Assembly: GCA_014155875.1 (NCBI GenBank)
Contig: JACEFZ010017670.1
Location: 257,501-321,500, forward strand
Direction: 5' to 3'
DNA length: 64,000 nucleotides
Source of the DNA: Cepaea nemoralis
Taxonomy: Eukaryota > Mollusca > Gastropoda > Stylommatophora > Helicidae
The stretch's first letter is position 1. Each line of letters starts with the position of its first letter. The notes beneath the pieces were generated by a model that saw only the letters and a program-made list of their open reading frames with translations, searched no databases and was not told where the DNA came from. Shown here one piece after another: positions 33,088 to 44,522 of this stretch. Made by a program: the position numbers and the translations under genes.

Positions 33088-33833
33088 TGACATAAGCCTG
33101 GGTCATTGACATTGAGGTGAGTGACCGGGCAGGAGGAAGATGGAGATGAGAGTGGGAGACAGTAAAGTGACTGACCTGGCTACGAGGAAAACAATCAACC
33201 CTCAGAAAATAATGGGGCGGATATGAGTGGAAATCCCCAGGGGGGGGGGGGGGGGGGGGATGGGTCGAAAGACAGTTGTGTGTTGTGTGAAGTGAGGAGA
33301 CTAAAAAGTCAGTGAGAGAAGAGACCGACTGCGGGTCAGGTCGTTTGAGAGAGATCTCCGTGTTGTGTTGTTCTCGGAGTTGTGAAGACAGGCTAAACCC
33401 AGAGTGGGTTGCATAGTTGAGCAGTGGCTCCAACCCAATGTGTGGGTTGTATTGTGGGAGATCCAGCCGTGGATAGTAGCTGGATTACCTGTCTTGTGAA
33501 TGTGATGAGTAGCAGGCCGTGAGAAGGCATTGATGTGTGCTGGTTAAATATGTGAGGAGGATATTTATATTCTATGGATTTACATTGTTTCTGGATATAT
33601 ATATATGTTCCGTCTGTTCGTCTTATTTCTGGAATAAATGATTATGTGCGCCAACTCAATCTTGTTTCATGACTGGTGAATATGCACTGCGGGGGTGAGT
33701 TACATTGCAAGACAGATATCTCCATTGACACACCATGAGTATCGTTACCTAGACAACGACCATCACACAATAATATCATGAGCATATCATCGTAAGAACT
33801 TCGTGATATTATCATCAAGAACGACGTGTGACA
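33088..33833 (+). repeat. 5' LTR
   Basis: Starts tgacataagcc and ends gacgtgtgaca. It carries a 20-base G run at 33240-33259, a TATA-like tatatatatatg near 33595-33607 and a polyadenylation-type aataaa at 33633-33638. The short distance between the TATA-like and AATAAA sites suggests a compact R region. Confidence 0.95.
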
Positions 33834-33836
33834 TTC

Positions 33837-33850
33837 TGTGAGCTCGTCCG
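33837..33850 (+). promoter_or_regulatory. Possible primer-binding site, tRNA-Pro-like
   Basis: tgtgagctcgtccg lies three bases after the 5' LTR. It agrees with the known tRNA-Pro binding site (TGGGGGCTCGTCCG) at 12 of 14 positions. The mismatches fall in the first five bases, where pairing to the tRNA CCA end should be strict, so the call is tentative. Confidence 0.45.
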
Positions 33851-36253
33851 ATCAAGAACATCTGGGCGCTCATCGCTTAGTAAGGAGTATCTGAGGGCTA
33901 CGTCCGATTAAGAACATTATAGACAGTGTTGTCATTCTGAGATGTTTGTGGGCTCTTCGCGGAGAGAGGGTGGACAGCGGAGTGTGTCCACCGTATAAAC
34001 ACTGAGTTTTTCTCCGTGCGGGAACTGATACAGACAGTTCACGTCAAATCCACTACAGGTGAATTGGAACCAACCATATCGCTGAAGCGAGAGGGGGTGA
34101 TAAAGACACGCCATACAGACTAACCGGGAGAGTCCATTACGGTGACAGGTAAATTTGATACCAGGCAGGAGTGCTGAAACTAGCAGACGCGGCGATGAAA
34201 GACCAGTGTTGAATCCAGAGTGGCGAGGGCAGCGTGTGTGTGTGTAGAACATCCGCTGTCGTGATAATGACAGGATTGGGAACCAAAGATAATTGACAGG
34301 TGTGTGTGTGCTGGAGGCAAGCGCACTGTGTTGTTGCAAGTTGACTGGTCAAGATTTTTCGACGCAGTAAATAGGACTGGTGGGTACACCAGCGTCCAGG
34401 TACTGGGGAAGTACATGTTTGGAAAACAGAGAAAAATTGGCAGTCGCTGATTTGACGGACAGTTGACTGAAGGGGATAGTAACGGTACCCCTACCGCAGC
34501 CGGGTGGGGCTGTCAAGTTTGTGTGAAAACTGTTTTACGGAGGAATTTTTCACTGAGAGTGATAAAGAGAAATTAGGTTGACCTTGGAAGGCAAGGCTGT
34601 TTAACAGTAAGCAGTTACTGAGAAAATTTCCACGGAGTCAAAAGAGCAGCCGTGTCGGGGCTGAGAAGTTGTGTGGAAGGTGTTTTTGTATGACGGAAAA
34701 GTGTCCGGTCATTTTACAGACAGTCAGTGTGGATTATTATGACAAAGAAGACTGAGGTACTGACTTGAGGTGTCCGGCAAGGTCAAGGTTAGGGACAGTG
34801 GAAAGTTACTGGGAATTTCCACAGGAGATCGGGATAAAACAAGGTTGTTTTGAAAGAAAGCCAGATTTGATGTTTCGTCCTTTGTTCAAGCCGTTGTCAT
34901 CATTATTCTGTTATGAGCAAACAGTTTTAACGTCTCAGTCATCGCAACCATGGTTGTATTGCTTTGCCAATAAGGATTTATATACCCAAATTTAAAGCGC
35001 TGAACATTGGCTGCCATTCTCCTTTTCTTTTTTGGTGAATCTTGTCGGATAACGGAAATCCATAACATTAATGATACAGCGAAGCGCCATCTCCGCAACG
35101 AGAGTAACAACAAATCGAAAGAACACTTTGGATTATTACTGTGGTGCCACCACGTACAGAGAAAGTACAATAACGTTACGGACTGTGTCGAGACAGAACA
35201 GTTTGGATATCACTATCATCTTCAACTTTTGTCGACAGTTGGAACTTGTGATCACCACGTGAATTCAATAACCACTCAACAAAACAAGAAGTCGGTTTGA
35301 AATCTAGTGTCGTAGACATTTCCAGCGGATTGCGAATAACTATTAAAACGAACAAAAACTTTGGTGACTGAATAAAAAGAACTTTTGGCGACGGATTAAT
35401 AGGCCCATATTTGTCGGCCAACCAGTTACACATTATTATTTTTTATTGTTTTGCTCCCATCGTCATATTTATTGTTGTCGGGTGTTACGCAATTATTTGT
35501 ATGTGGTCCAGTGTTTGTCAAGAGTAGGGGATTTTTGTTTTGTTTCTCGAAGGCCGGGAGACAGGGCGAAAAGTTACTTTCTGAGGTGCACCATATATAA
35601 TGTCTGGGAAGAAAATCGAAAGGTCGGGTTATTTGGTTCTGCAGGGACGGTCCTGAATTATATAACGTGCCAGTTTGTGTTTGACTGTCAGATTTCTGTA
35701 TAATTTTATGCTATAATTTTTTTTCTTCTCTTTCTTCTTTTCGTTATATTTACATATGATATTTGCTGTGTTCGGATAGATGTTATTATCGTGCACTTTT
35801 GTCGTGTCTACTATCTAGTGGTATCTGAGTCAGTTTATATTTTACGCGCACTGTGGATGTCCCTACACAAGCTTGTATTTGTTACTGTGGTTTATTTCTG
35901 TGTCATCATCGTCTCCGTGTACTCAGCTTGTGAAGTCTAGCGTTGGATAGTCATCACTTAGTGTTATCATCCATTTGTTTGTATATGTATTTATATGTAT
36001 GTTTAACAATATTTCCAGGGACTTCATGAACTTGTGGTCATAGATATATAGATATAAGGGAGTATAGGTGATACTTCCCCCCTCACTACCTAGTGCTTAT
36101 AGAGTGACTGGGTGAGTACAGAGTGATATTTTAGCACTACGAATTTACGTACACAAGGAGTGTGGGTGTACTTAGGGAAGTGACACAAAGACTAACAGCA
36201 GAGTCGTCACATTTATAGTTGGCTGACAGACAGCAACGTGTCCACAAGTACAA
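33851..36253 (+). other. Long untranslated leader of the LTR element
   Basis: 2.4 kb between the primer site and the first gag-like codon. It holds short frames only, none with a motif. Some elements lacking enzymes have similarly long leaders with packaging signals, but nothing here proves that. Confidence 0.6.
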
Positions 36254-36720
36254 GATGCCTACTTTAATGGAATATATTGAAGCAGGTGAACGAATAGGCC
36301 TGAAGGGTAAAGAGTTACAAGAGTATGGCCGAAGCAAAAGAACAACAACAGATTGAAAGAGACCAGAGACAAGCCGAAAGAGAACAGAGACAGGCAGAAC
36401 TCGAGGCCAACCGCCTACAGGAAGTAAAGTTAGCTGAAATGGAAAACAAGCGTCTACAGGAAGAGAAAGATACACAAGTAAAACTAGCTGAAATGGAAAA
36501 CAAGCGTCTACAGGAAGAAAAGTTAGCTGAGAGAGAACAAAGACAGGCTGAAATGGAAGCCAAGCGTCTACAGGAAGAGAGAGAGACACACATGAGAATG
36601 GAAATTGAGAAAGAGAAGATTAAGATGGAAGCGGAAATTGCTATTAAAAAGTTAGAATTTGCATCGAAGGGTCAAAGTGAGGAAAGTAAGAAAACCGTCA
36701 GCAGTCGTCACAGAGATTGA
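36254..36720 (+). pseudogene. gag N-terminal region, coiled coil, frameshifted
   Basis: A start at 36254 (MPTLMEYIEAGERIGLKGKE) opens a frame that stops after about 33 codons. The same product appears to continue in another frame from about 36320. That part is a long charged helix with repeated LAEMENKRLQEE units (two near-perfect copies 60 bp apart), typical for the N-terminal gag coiled coil of many invertebrate Gypsy-like elements. It ends at a TGA (36718-36720), where the gag frame shifts again. At least two frame changes separate it from the capsid part. Gag forms the particle in which reverse transcription takes place. Confidence 0.8.
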
Positions 36721-37976
36721 AACTGCCATACTTTACGGACCGGGATTGTCTTGAGGCCTATCTTGGGAGATTCGAATCAGTCTGTGAAAACATCTAGGCA
36801 TTCCAGAGGACAGAGTATGCGATGCGACTTGGCGAATTTCTTACGGGCAAGGCGCTAGACACCATGTTCAATTTACCTGTAGAAGAAAGGAACAACTACA
36901 CTATCTTACGTCAACGTTTGCTGACAAAGTTCCAACTAACTGAACATGGATATAGAACAAAGTTTAGACAGTTAGGGCCAGAGACAAATCAAGATTTCAC
37001 AGACTTTGTTAACACAGTAAAGAATACATTTAACAAATGGATGGAGCTCGCAGAAGTAGGGAAAGATTTTAATAAATTAGTAGATCTAATGTTAAGAGAC
37101 AAGGTAGTATCTGCATGCAATTCTAACTTAGTGGCTTTCTTTGAGGAACGGAAGCCAAAGGACATAGACACAATGTCTCAGTTAGGGCAAAACTACATGA
37201 CTGCACATCCTAACGTATCTATTGGGAAACTAATGAGTGAGGAAATAGTCTGTGCAGCGTACACTAAACAGGACCAGAATCCAGTCATCAGACCAAGGGC
37301 GAAAAGTGTGGATTCAGCACAGAAAGGTGAGCAGCAAGAACTTCAAGATAATGGTTTCCGAGGAAACAATGTTGGTAGAGTAGGACGGTACCCATATAGA
37401 AGAGGGAACTTCCAGAGACGTCAAAATTATGCCGGATGTTGGAATTGTGGGAGCTGGAGACACAGGGCAGCAGAGTGTGATGCACAACCAGCAGATGGAC
37501 CAACGAACAACACTAAAAGGGAGATTACTTGTTTCAAATGTGGAAAGAAGGGGCATATCAGCCATCAATGTAGGATGAGAGAAACAGAGCACTCAAATGC
37601 AGCGCAAGTAATTGAGACGCTGAACAATGAAGATTGTAGTGGGTGCAAACCTCTTTTTGAAAAAGACAGTCAGCCAGTCCTAATATGTGGTCATACAGTA
37701 AAAGCAGGATCAGCAGTGCATGAAGGAGGAAGTCTGAAGCTGCATCAGGGATTTGTCAATGATAGACCAGCGTTAACAATTAGGGATTCCGGATGTACGT
37801 CTATCGGAGTGAGGAGAAGTTTAATAGATCCCTCGGATTATACAGGGAAAAAGATTAGATGCATAACATTCAACGGCACAGTAGAGTTCTACCCAGTAGC
37901 CATAATAACAGTAAAAACACCATATATCACTGGAAGAGTGACAGCGTGTGTTTGGACTCACCAGTGGCTGATTTGA
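36717..37976 (+). pseudogene. gag capsid/nucleocapsid and protease N-part, one stop
   Basis: The frame opens with LPYFTDRDCLEAYLGRFE, a capsid-like start, has an in-frame TAG at 36795-36797, then runs open to 37974. LGEFLTGKALDTMFNL and a region ending near codon 130 are retrotransposon capsid-like. Two CCHC zinc knuckles follow: CWNCGSWRHRAAEC (about 37435) and CFKCGKKGHISHQC (about 37530). The protease active site reads IRDSGCTSIG, with DSG in place of DTG. The frame leaves the protease before its end; the end lies in another frame from about 37955. The protease would cut gag and pol products. Confidence 0.85.
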
Positions 37977-38719
37977 TCATAGGAAATGTTATAGGAGTGA
38001 AAGATTGTACAGAAGAGGAAGTAGTTTATTGGGACCAAAAATATAGTGTAAGCAGTAATGAGGTAGTTACCACAAGAGAACCTAAATTAGAGAGTATAGC
38101 TGAGGTAGAAGAGGCACTTGAAGTAGACACAGGAACTCAGGACAAGGATAGTACAGCTGAGCAGATGAGAATGGATCCCAAATATAGTGCTAGTGAATCC
38201 CAGAGACAAGATACTACTCTGAACAAATGTTCCCAAGGGTGTAGGAGAGTAGAACATAGGCAGTCAAAGAAAGGTAGATGGTGCTTCGAGAGGAAGAACA
38301 ATGTTCTCACTCGCAGGTTTTCAGATAGCAGAACTGCACGTGGGCAAGGAGCAGTACCTTTAGCACATAGAGACCGATATACTAGAACAGCTCAGGATAG
38401 TGCATGTGCAGGGCACATAGGCAAAAGGCGTATGCAGCAGAAAGCAAGGTGCCAGGTATATGGGCCAAGATTGAATAAAGAGCTCAGACTAAACAGAGAC
38501 TCAAGTGTAACGGTGCAATATGCAGATAGGAAAGTTGAGTCAGGTCAAAAGAGTTTTCGCGACATTACTGACCCAGGGCTAGGGATAGTAAACAGATGTT
38601 GTAATTGTAGAGGTACCATGAGTCATGGGTACATGGAAGGTAGACACAGCATCGACAGGAATCAGAGGTGGGTTAATGCAAGAACAGAGCCACCTGATAT
38701 AGGGTCGGTACACAAATAG
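37950..38719 (+). pseudogene. Protease C-terminus fused to a possible integrase remnant
   Basis: Starts in the protease with SPVADLIIGNVIGV, matching the ILG-type motif that closes retropepsins. A Glu/Asp-rich linker follows. Then NNVLTRRFSDS, AVPLAHRD and CAGHIGKRRMQ resemble the N-terminal zinc-binding domain of Gypsy integrases (VVP..HR......D...GH.G..K). The first zinc His is Gln here, and the CxxC partner may be CCNC about 60 residues on, which is too far. The part of pol that should lie between protease and integrase is missing. The frame ends at a TAG at 38717. The integrase reading is an inference. Confidence 0.55.
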
Positions 38720-38999
38720 TATTGTGGGGTCGTGAAGTAGTAAGAGACCTGTGGGTACATAAGTATAATGCTTTTCTATGATGTATTATTATTATTATGT
38801 GATGTATTAGTTCATGCATTGATACACAAGATAGATGGTTGTATTTATGTGTGATGAATATAGATGAGCATTTGATGTATTATGTAGTGTGGTAGCTAGA
38901 GTAAGGTGCAGCCATACTTAGGGCTACCCAGGCTATATGTCTGGGTCACATGTTTAGTAAGTTTTAGTCTCCCAATGTTTGAAAACGAAGTTTTCTTTT

Positions 39000-39012
39000 A
39001 AGAGGGGGGTGA
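39000..39012 (+). promoter_or_regulatory. Polypurine tract of the LTR element
   Basis: aagaggggggtga, directly before the 3' LTR, primes plus-strand DNA synthesis in LTR elements. Confidence 0.8.
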
Positions 39013-39751
39013 TGACATAAGCCTGGGTCATTGACATTGAGGTGAGTGACCGGGCAGGAGGAAGAATGGAGATGAGAGTGGGAGACAGTAAAGTGACTGA
39101 CCTGGCTACGAGGAAAACAATCAACCCTCAGAAATAATGGGGCGGATATGAGTGGAAATCCCCAGGGGGGGGGGGGATGGGTCGAAAGACAGTTGTGTGT
39201 TGTGTGAAGTGAGGAGACTGAAAAGTCAGTGAGAGAAGAGACCGACTGCGGGTCAGGTCGTTTAAGAGAGATCTCCGTGTTGTGTTGTTCTCGGAGTTGT
39301 GAAGACAGGCTAAACCCAGAGTGGGTTGCATAGTTGAGCAGTGGCTCCAACCCAATGTGTGGGTTGTATTGTGGGAGATCCAGCCGTGGATAGTAGCTGG
39401 ATTACCTGTCTTGTGAATGTGATGAGTAGCAGGCCGTGAGAAGGCATTGATGTGTGCTGGTTAAATTGTGAGGAGGATATTTATATTCTATGGATTTACA
39501 TTGTTTCTGGATATATATATATATGTTCCGTCTGTTCGTCTTATTTCTGGAATAAATGATTATGTGCGCCAACTCAATCTTGTTTCATGACTGGTGAATA
39601 TGCACTGCGGGGGTGAGTTACATTGCAAGACAGATATCTCCATTGACACACCATGAGTATCGTTACCTAGACAACGACCATCACACAATAATATCATGAG
39701 CATATCATCGTAAGAACTTCGTGATATTATCATCAAGAACGACGTGTGACA
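39013..39751 (+). repeat. 3' LTR
   Basis: Same sequence as the 5' LTR apart from A/G at one site and G/A at another (actgaaaag and gtttaagag here), single-base indels, one extra TA in the TATA-like tract and a 12-base G run (39165-39176) instead of 20. Confidence 0.95.
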
Positions 39752-39756
39752 CATAT
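39752..39756 (+). repeat. Target-site duplication, right (catat)
   Basis: Identical to 33083-33087. Confidence 0.9.
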
Positions 39757-40050
39757 AATAATAAAATGTGCTTACTTTTCTCTGTTTCTGCCATTGGTCT
39801 CTCAGTGGAGCATGAGCTTTCATCCAAGCACGCCAAGCCCTTTGTAGACTTGACCATGTTTGATTGGATTTTTCACTTCAAGTTTCTACCACAAAAGGTA
39901 GCTAGTGTCATGTCAAAAGCCTCCGCCACAAAATCGACTCTTAGAATATTTACGTTAGGTTAAAGTGTTACTGGTTCAATCATGAATCCCCATTAATAGA
40001 CGGACGAATAGTGATACTTATATGATAGGCTGCGATCAAAGATTTAATCA

Positions 40051-40260
40051 GTGGTAGGCATGGCCGAATGGATAAGAGGACTCGTTCTTAAATATCAAGT
40101 GTGCTGATTCTAAGGTAGGGGGTTCAATCCGGTCAGCTGCACTAACATGCTGACTTCTTGTCTTTGATTTGGGAACGGAAATTACAAGTACCTCTAAAGC
40201 CGGAATGGGTTCTTCTAATGACGTCTAACGGTTCGTCTAGAAGTAGCGAGTATGGACTAC
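40051..40260 (+). mobile_element. Possible SINE family E with Leu/Ser-tRNA-like head
   Basis: A-box-like catggccgaatggataag and a clear B box gggttcaatccgg, about 70 bp apart, give a tRNA-like head at 40058-40142 with a long variable part. It cannot fold as a proper tRNA because the acceptor ends do not pair. Body sequence follows to about 40260. Single copy in this window. Confidence 0.55.
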
Positions 40261-40329
40261 GATTGAGTTCAAAGCGAGCAGGCGCAACAAAAATTGTCAA
40301 ATCTAGACATGTGAACTGATCTCTGCTTT

Positions 40330-40575
40330 TAATGGCCGCTCCGTGGCGAAGGCGTTACGGACGTAGTTTGTAATTCCGCATACTCGCGTTCAAACCACAC
40401 CTGAATGGCGATTTAGCAGCAGACTGTCTTGCGTTAGATTTTACGAAATGGTATGTGTGCCGGTCGTTCAGAAAGCAACGGCAAACTAGTGAACGTAAAC
40501 TTGCTAAGAGATCACAACAGCAAAAAATGTTGGTGTTGACTGTGGCGTCCTGAAAAGGATATGCAACTAACTTTA
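40330..40575 (+). mobile_element. SINE family B, full-length copy
   Basis: The head is tggccgctccgtggcgaag with B box cgcgttcaaaccac. Then comes gcagcagactgtcttgcg, and the core cggtcgttcagaaagcaa and cggcaaactagtgaacg, and the end gtcctgaaaaggatatgcaa. The core arms cgttcag and gtgaacg can pair around an A-rich loop. Confidence 0.8.
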
Positions 40576-40845
40576 AATGCTTTTAATAGCCTGCCCATTT
40601 AGAGTTATTTTAGACATATCTGCTTTCCCAATGGCATTCTTCACCGAGCGCCAGAATATACTTTCCTTCTTACCGGTGTTTACACCTGAAATGGTTGTTC
40701 ACATCATTCTATCGTCTTCTGGAAAGGACCTTGTATATCTCTATCAGCCCGATACAGTAGGGCGTCATCAAAGAACGGACAACTTGCATTCTGACCAGTT
40801 TTGACATTGCAAATATGCAGGTTAACGGTTCTGTAACTACTAAGT

Positions 40846-41310
40846 CAGTGGTTCTCAACCGGTGGGGAATTCCCCCCCCCCCCTAGGGGGAATTTAAGGG
40901 TTACCAGGGGTGGGGGGAGGAGGAGAATTAAGATTATTTCAAGATAGCGTTAATACAAGAACCGATTACTTGATGTTGTTTTTCCCTTCATACTTTACGG
41001 TTCTGTACGTCTCACCCCTTCTAAAATTCATTTTATAAAGTAAGTAGACCCGCAAATCACGTTTTATGTGGACATTTAGACTTGTTTTGGTATGTGCCTT
41101 CCATTATTAAGTATATTGTGTAGGGGCAGGGGCGGGAGGGGGGATTTTAGATAGAAATACGAAAGTGGGGGGGGGGGGGGGAAGTCGTTGTGAAAATATG
41201 GTGAAGGGGAGCACAGGCCAAATTTTTAGGTAGGAAATACGAAAGGGGGGAATGACGTTCTGAAATTATGGTGAATGGGGGAACGGGCCAAAAAAGGTTG
41301 AGAACCACTG
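40846..41310. mobile_element. hAT-type MITE, 465 bp
   Basis: Ends are cagtggttctcaacc and, at the right, ggttgagaaccactg, a perfect 15-bp inverted repeat of the kind known for hAT transposons. The 8-bp flanks tactaagt (40838-40845) and tgctaagt (41311-41318) agree at seven positions, as expected for hAT. The interior has G/C homopolymers and an internal repeat (gatacgaaag near 41156 and 41241) but no transposase. Confidence 0.9.
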
Positions 41311-41318
41311 TGCTAAGT

Positions 41319-41727
41319 TATGACGAATCTCTTCCATGTTTTGGCAGTAACTTCAGTCAACGGTGAAACCAGTCACGTGGTACATCGACAGTGTTTTTTT
41401 GTGTTGCCTCTTAAGGCATACTGTATATCTCAGATTTATACAAGGTCTTCATACATTTTCCCTGTACAGTAATTACTGCCATGAATAGATGGATGGACGA
41501 TTGATGAACTTAATTGGCCCAACTGTGCTGAATTGTGGGAGGACGTGGTAAGCGTGTTTACAACCAGTGTGTCAGTGGAACTATTAACATCTTGGTCATT
41601 CAACATTTTCTGTGAGAGACCAGACATCCGTGGGTTTGCCCGGAATTGTATGATTTCGATTCAAGAATTAGTAAATAAATCAATCATTTAAAGCTGAAGT
41701 CGGGAACAACTCATTTCTGCCTTTTCT
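41319..41727. other. No recognisable feature
   Basis: Unique-looking flank between the MITE and the 53-55-bp satellite. Confidence 0.45.
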
Positions 41728-44522
41728 CTCTCAGTAAACTTCAGGTCTTGGTTTGATGATATTGTCCATAAACGACATAATCTCTTTCAGTAAACTTCAG
41801 GCGCTTGGGTTGCTCGTTGTCCATATACTACACTGTCTCTCTCAGTAAACCTCAGACTCTTGGTTTCTGGGTAGTCCATATACTACACTGTCTCTCTCAG
41901 TAAACCTCAGGGTCATGGTTTGCTGTGTCCATATACTTCACTGTCTCTCTCAGTAAACCTCAGACTCTTGGTTTCTGGGTAGTCCATATACTACACTGTC
42001 TCTCTCAGTAAACCTCAGGCTCATGGTTTGCATGGCCATATACTTCACTGTCTCTCTTAGTAAACCTCAGACTCTTGGTTTCTGGGTAGTCCATATACTA
42101 CACTGTCTCTTTCAGTACACCTCAGGCTCATGGTTTGCTGTGTCCATATACTTCACTGTCTCTCTTAGTAAACCTCAGACTCTTGGTTTCTGGGTAGTCC
42201 ATATACTACACTGTCTCTCTCAGTAAACCTCAGGCTCATGGTTTGCTGTGTCCATATACTTCACTGTCTCTCTTAGTAAACCTCAGGCTCATGGTTTGCT
42301 GTGTCCATATACTACTCTGTCTCTCTCAGTAAACCTCAGGCTCATGGTTTGCTGTGTCCATATACTTCACTGTCTCTCTCAGTAAACATCAGGCTCATGG
42401 TTTGCTGTTTCAATATACTACACTGTGTCTCTCAGTAAACCTCAGGCTCATGGTTTGCTGTTTCAATATACTACTCTGTCTCTCTCAGTAAACCTCAGGC
42501 TCACGGTTTGCTGTGTCCATATACTTCAGTGTCTCTCTCAGTAAACATCAGGCTCATGGTTTGCTGTTTCAATATACTACACTGTGTCTCTCAGTAAACC
42601 TCAGGCTCATGGTTTGCTGTGTCCATATACTTCACTGTCTCTCTCAATAAACATCAGGCTCATGGTTTGCTGTGTCCATATACTACTCTGTCTCTCTCAG
42701 TAAACATCAGGCTCATGGTTTGCTGTGTCCATATACTACACTGTCTCTCTCAATAAACATCAGGCTCATGGTTTACTGTGTCCATATACTTCACTGTCTC
42801 TCTTAGTAAACCTCAGACTCTTGGTTTCTGGGTAGTCCATATACTACACTGTCTCTCTCAGTAAACCTCAGGCTCATGGTTTGCTGTGTCCATATACTTC
42901 ACTGTCTCTCTTAGTAAACCTCAGACTCTTGGTTTCTGGGTAGTCCATATACTACACTGTCTCTCTCAGTAAACCTCAGGCTCATGGTTTGCTGTGTCCA
43001 TATACTTAACTGTCTCTCTTAGTAAACCTCAGGCTCATGGTTTGTTGTGTCCATATACTTCACTGTCTCTCTTAGTAAACCTCAGGCTCATGGTTTGCTG
43101 TGTCCATATACTACTCTGTCTCTCTCAGTAAACCTCAGGCTCATGGTTTACTGTGTCCATATACTTCACTGTCTCTCTCAGTAAACATCAGGCTCATGGT
43201 TTGCTGTTTCAATATACTACACTGTGTCTCTCAGTAAACCTCAGACTCATGGTTTGCTGTTTCAATATACTACACTGTCTCTCTTAGTAAACCTCAGACT
43301 CTTGGTTTCTGGGTAGTCCATATACTACACTGTCTCTCTCAGTAAACCTCAGGCTCATGGTTTGCTGTGTCCATATACTTCACTGTCTCTCTCAGTAAAC
43401 ATCAGGCTCATGGTTTGCTGTTTCAATATACTACACTGTGTCTCTCAGTAAACCTCAGACTCATGGTTTGCTGTTTCAATATACTACACTGTCTCTCTTA
43501 GTAAACCTCAGACTCTTGGTTTCTGGGTAGTCCATATACTTCACTGTCTCTCTTAGTAAACCTCAGGCTCATGGTTTGCTGTGTCCATATACTTCACTGT
43601 CTCTCTTAGTAAACCTCAGGCTCATGGTTTGCTGTGTCCATATACATCACTGTCTCTCTTAGTAAACCTCAGGCTCATGGTTTGCTGTGTCCATATACTA
43701 CTCTGTCTCTCTCAGTAAACCTCAGGCTCATGGTTTGCTGTGTCCATATACTTCAGTGTCTCTCTCAGTAAACATCAGGCTCATGGTTTGCTGTTTCAAT
43801 ATGCTACAATGTGTCTCTCAGTAAACCTCAGGCTCATGGTTTGCTGTGTCCATATACTTCACTGTCTCTCTCAATAAACATCAGGCTCATGGTTTGCTGT
43901 GTCCATATACTACACTGTCTCCCTCAGTAAACTTCAGGCTCTCGGTTTGTGGGTTGTCCATATACTACACTGTCTCTCTCAGTAAACCTCAGGCTCTCGG
44001 TTTGTGGGTTGTCCATATACTACACTGTCTCCCTCAGTAAACTTCAGGCTCTCGGTTTGTGGGTTGTCCATATACTACACTGTCTCTCTCAGTAAACCTC
44101 AGGCTCTCGGTTTGTGGGTTGTCCATATACTACACTGTCTCCCTCAGTAAACTTCAGGCTCTCGGTTTCTGGGTTGTCCATATACTACACTGTCTCCCTC
44201 AGTAAACTTCAGGCTCTCGGTTTGTGGGTTGTCCATATACTACACTGTCTCCCTCAGTAAACTTCAGGCTCTCGGTTTGTGGGTTGTCCATATACTACAC
44301 TGTCTCCCTCAGTAAACTTCAGGCTCTCGGTTTGTGGGTTGTCCATATACTACACTGTCTCTCTCAGTAAACCTCAGGCTCTCGGTTTGTGGGTTGTCCA
44401 TATACTACACTGTCTCCCTCAGTAAACTTCAGGCTCTCGGTTTCTGGGTTGTCCATATACTACACTGTCTCTCTCAGTAAACTTCAGGCTCTCGGTTTCT
44501 GGGTTGTCCATATACTACACTG
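41728..44522 (+). repeat. Satellite, 53-55-bp unit, about 52 copies
   Basis: Units share tgtctctctcagtaaac, ctcaggctc, ggttt and gtccatatactacac. At least three types occur: a 53-bp type with catggtttgctgtgtcc, a type with cttggtttctgggtagtcc, and a 55-bp type with ctcggtttgtgggttgtcc. The first two are interleaved up to about 43900; the third fills 43915-44520 almost alone. Short frames inside are not genes. Confidence 0.95.

Larger units (their letters stand above)
33088..39751 (+). mobile_element. Young non-autonomous LTR retrotransposon (Gypsy-like)
   Basis: Two LTRs of 746 and 739 bp begin TG and end CA and differ by about two substitutions and some small indels. A 5-bp duplication flanks the element. 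The 5.18-kb interior holds a 2.4-kb leader, a gag region with a coiled coil, capsid-like part and two zinc knuckles, an aspartic protease, and a short possible integrase zinc-binding remnant, then a polypurine tract. There is no reverse transcriptase or RNase H (no YxDD region). Frameshifts and a stop in gag show the copy itself cannot supply proteins. With such similar LTRs it probably moved recently using enzymes from a full-length relative. The Gypsy-like assignment rests on the gag-protease layout. Confidence 0.9.

Noticed and set aside
34765..35703. Captured gene in the LTR-element leader
   Set aside because: Several frames of 76-97 codons, none with a motif or consistent phase.
40058..40142. 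Functional tRNA gene
   Set aside because: Good B box, but acceptor ends do not pair and SINE-like sequence follows.
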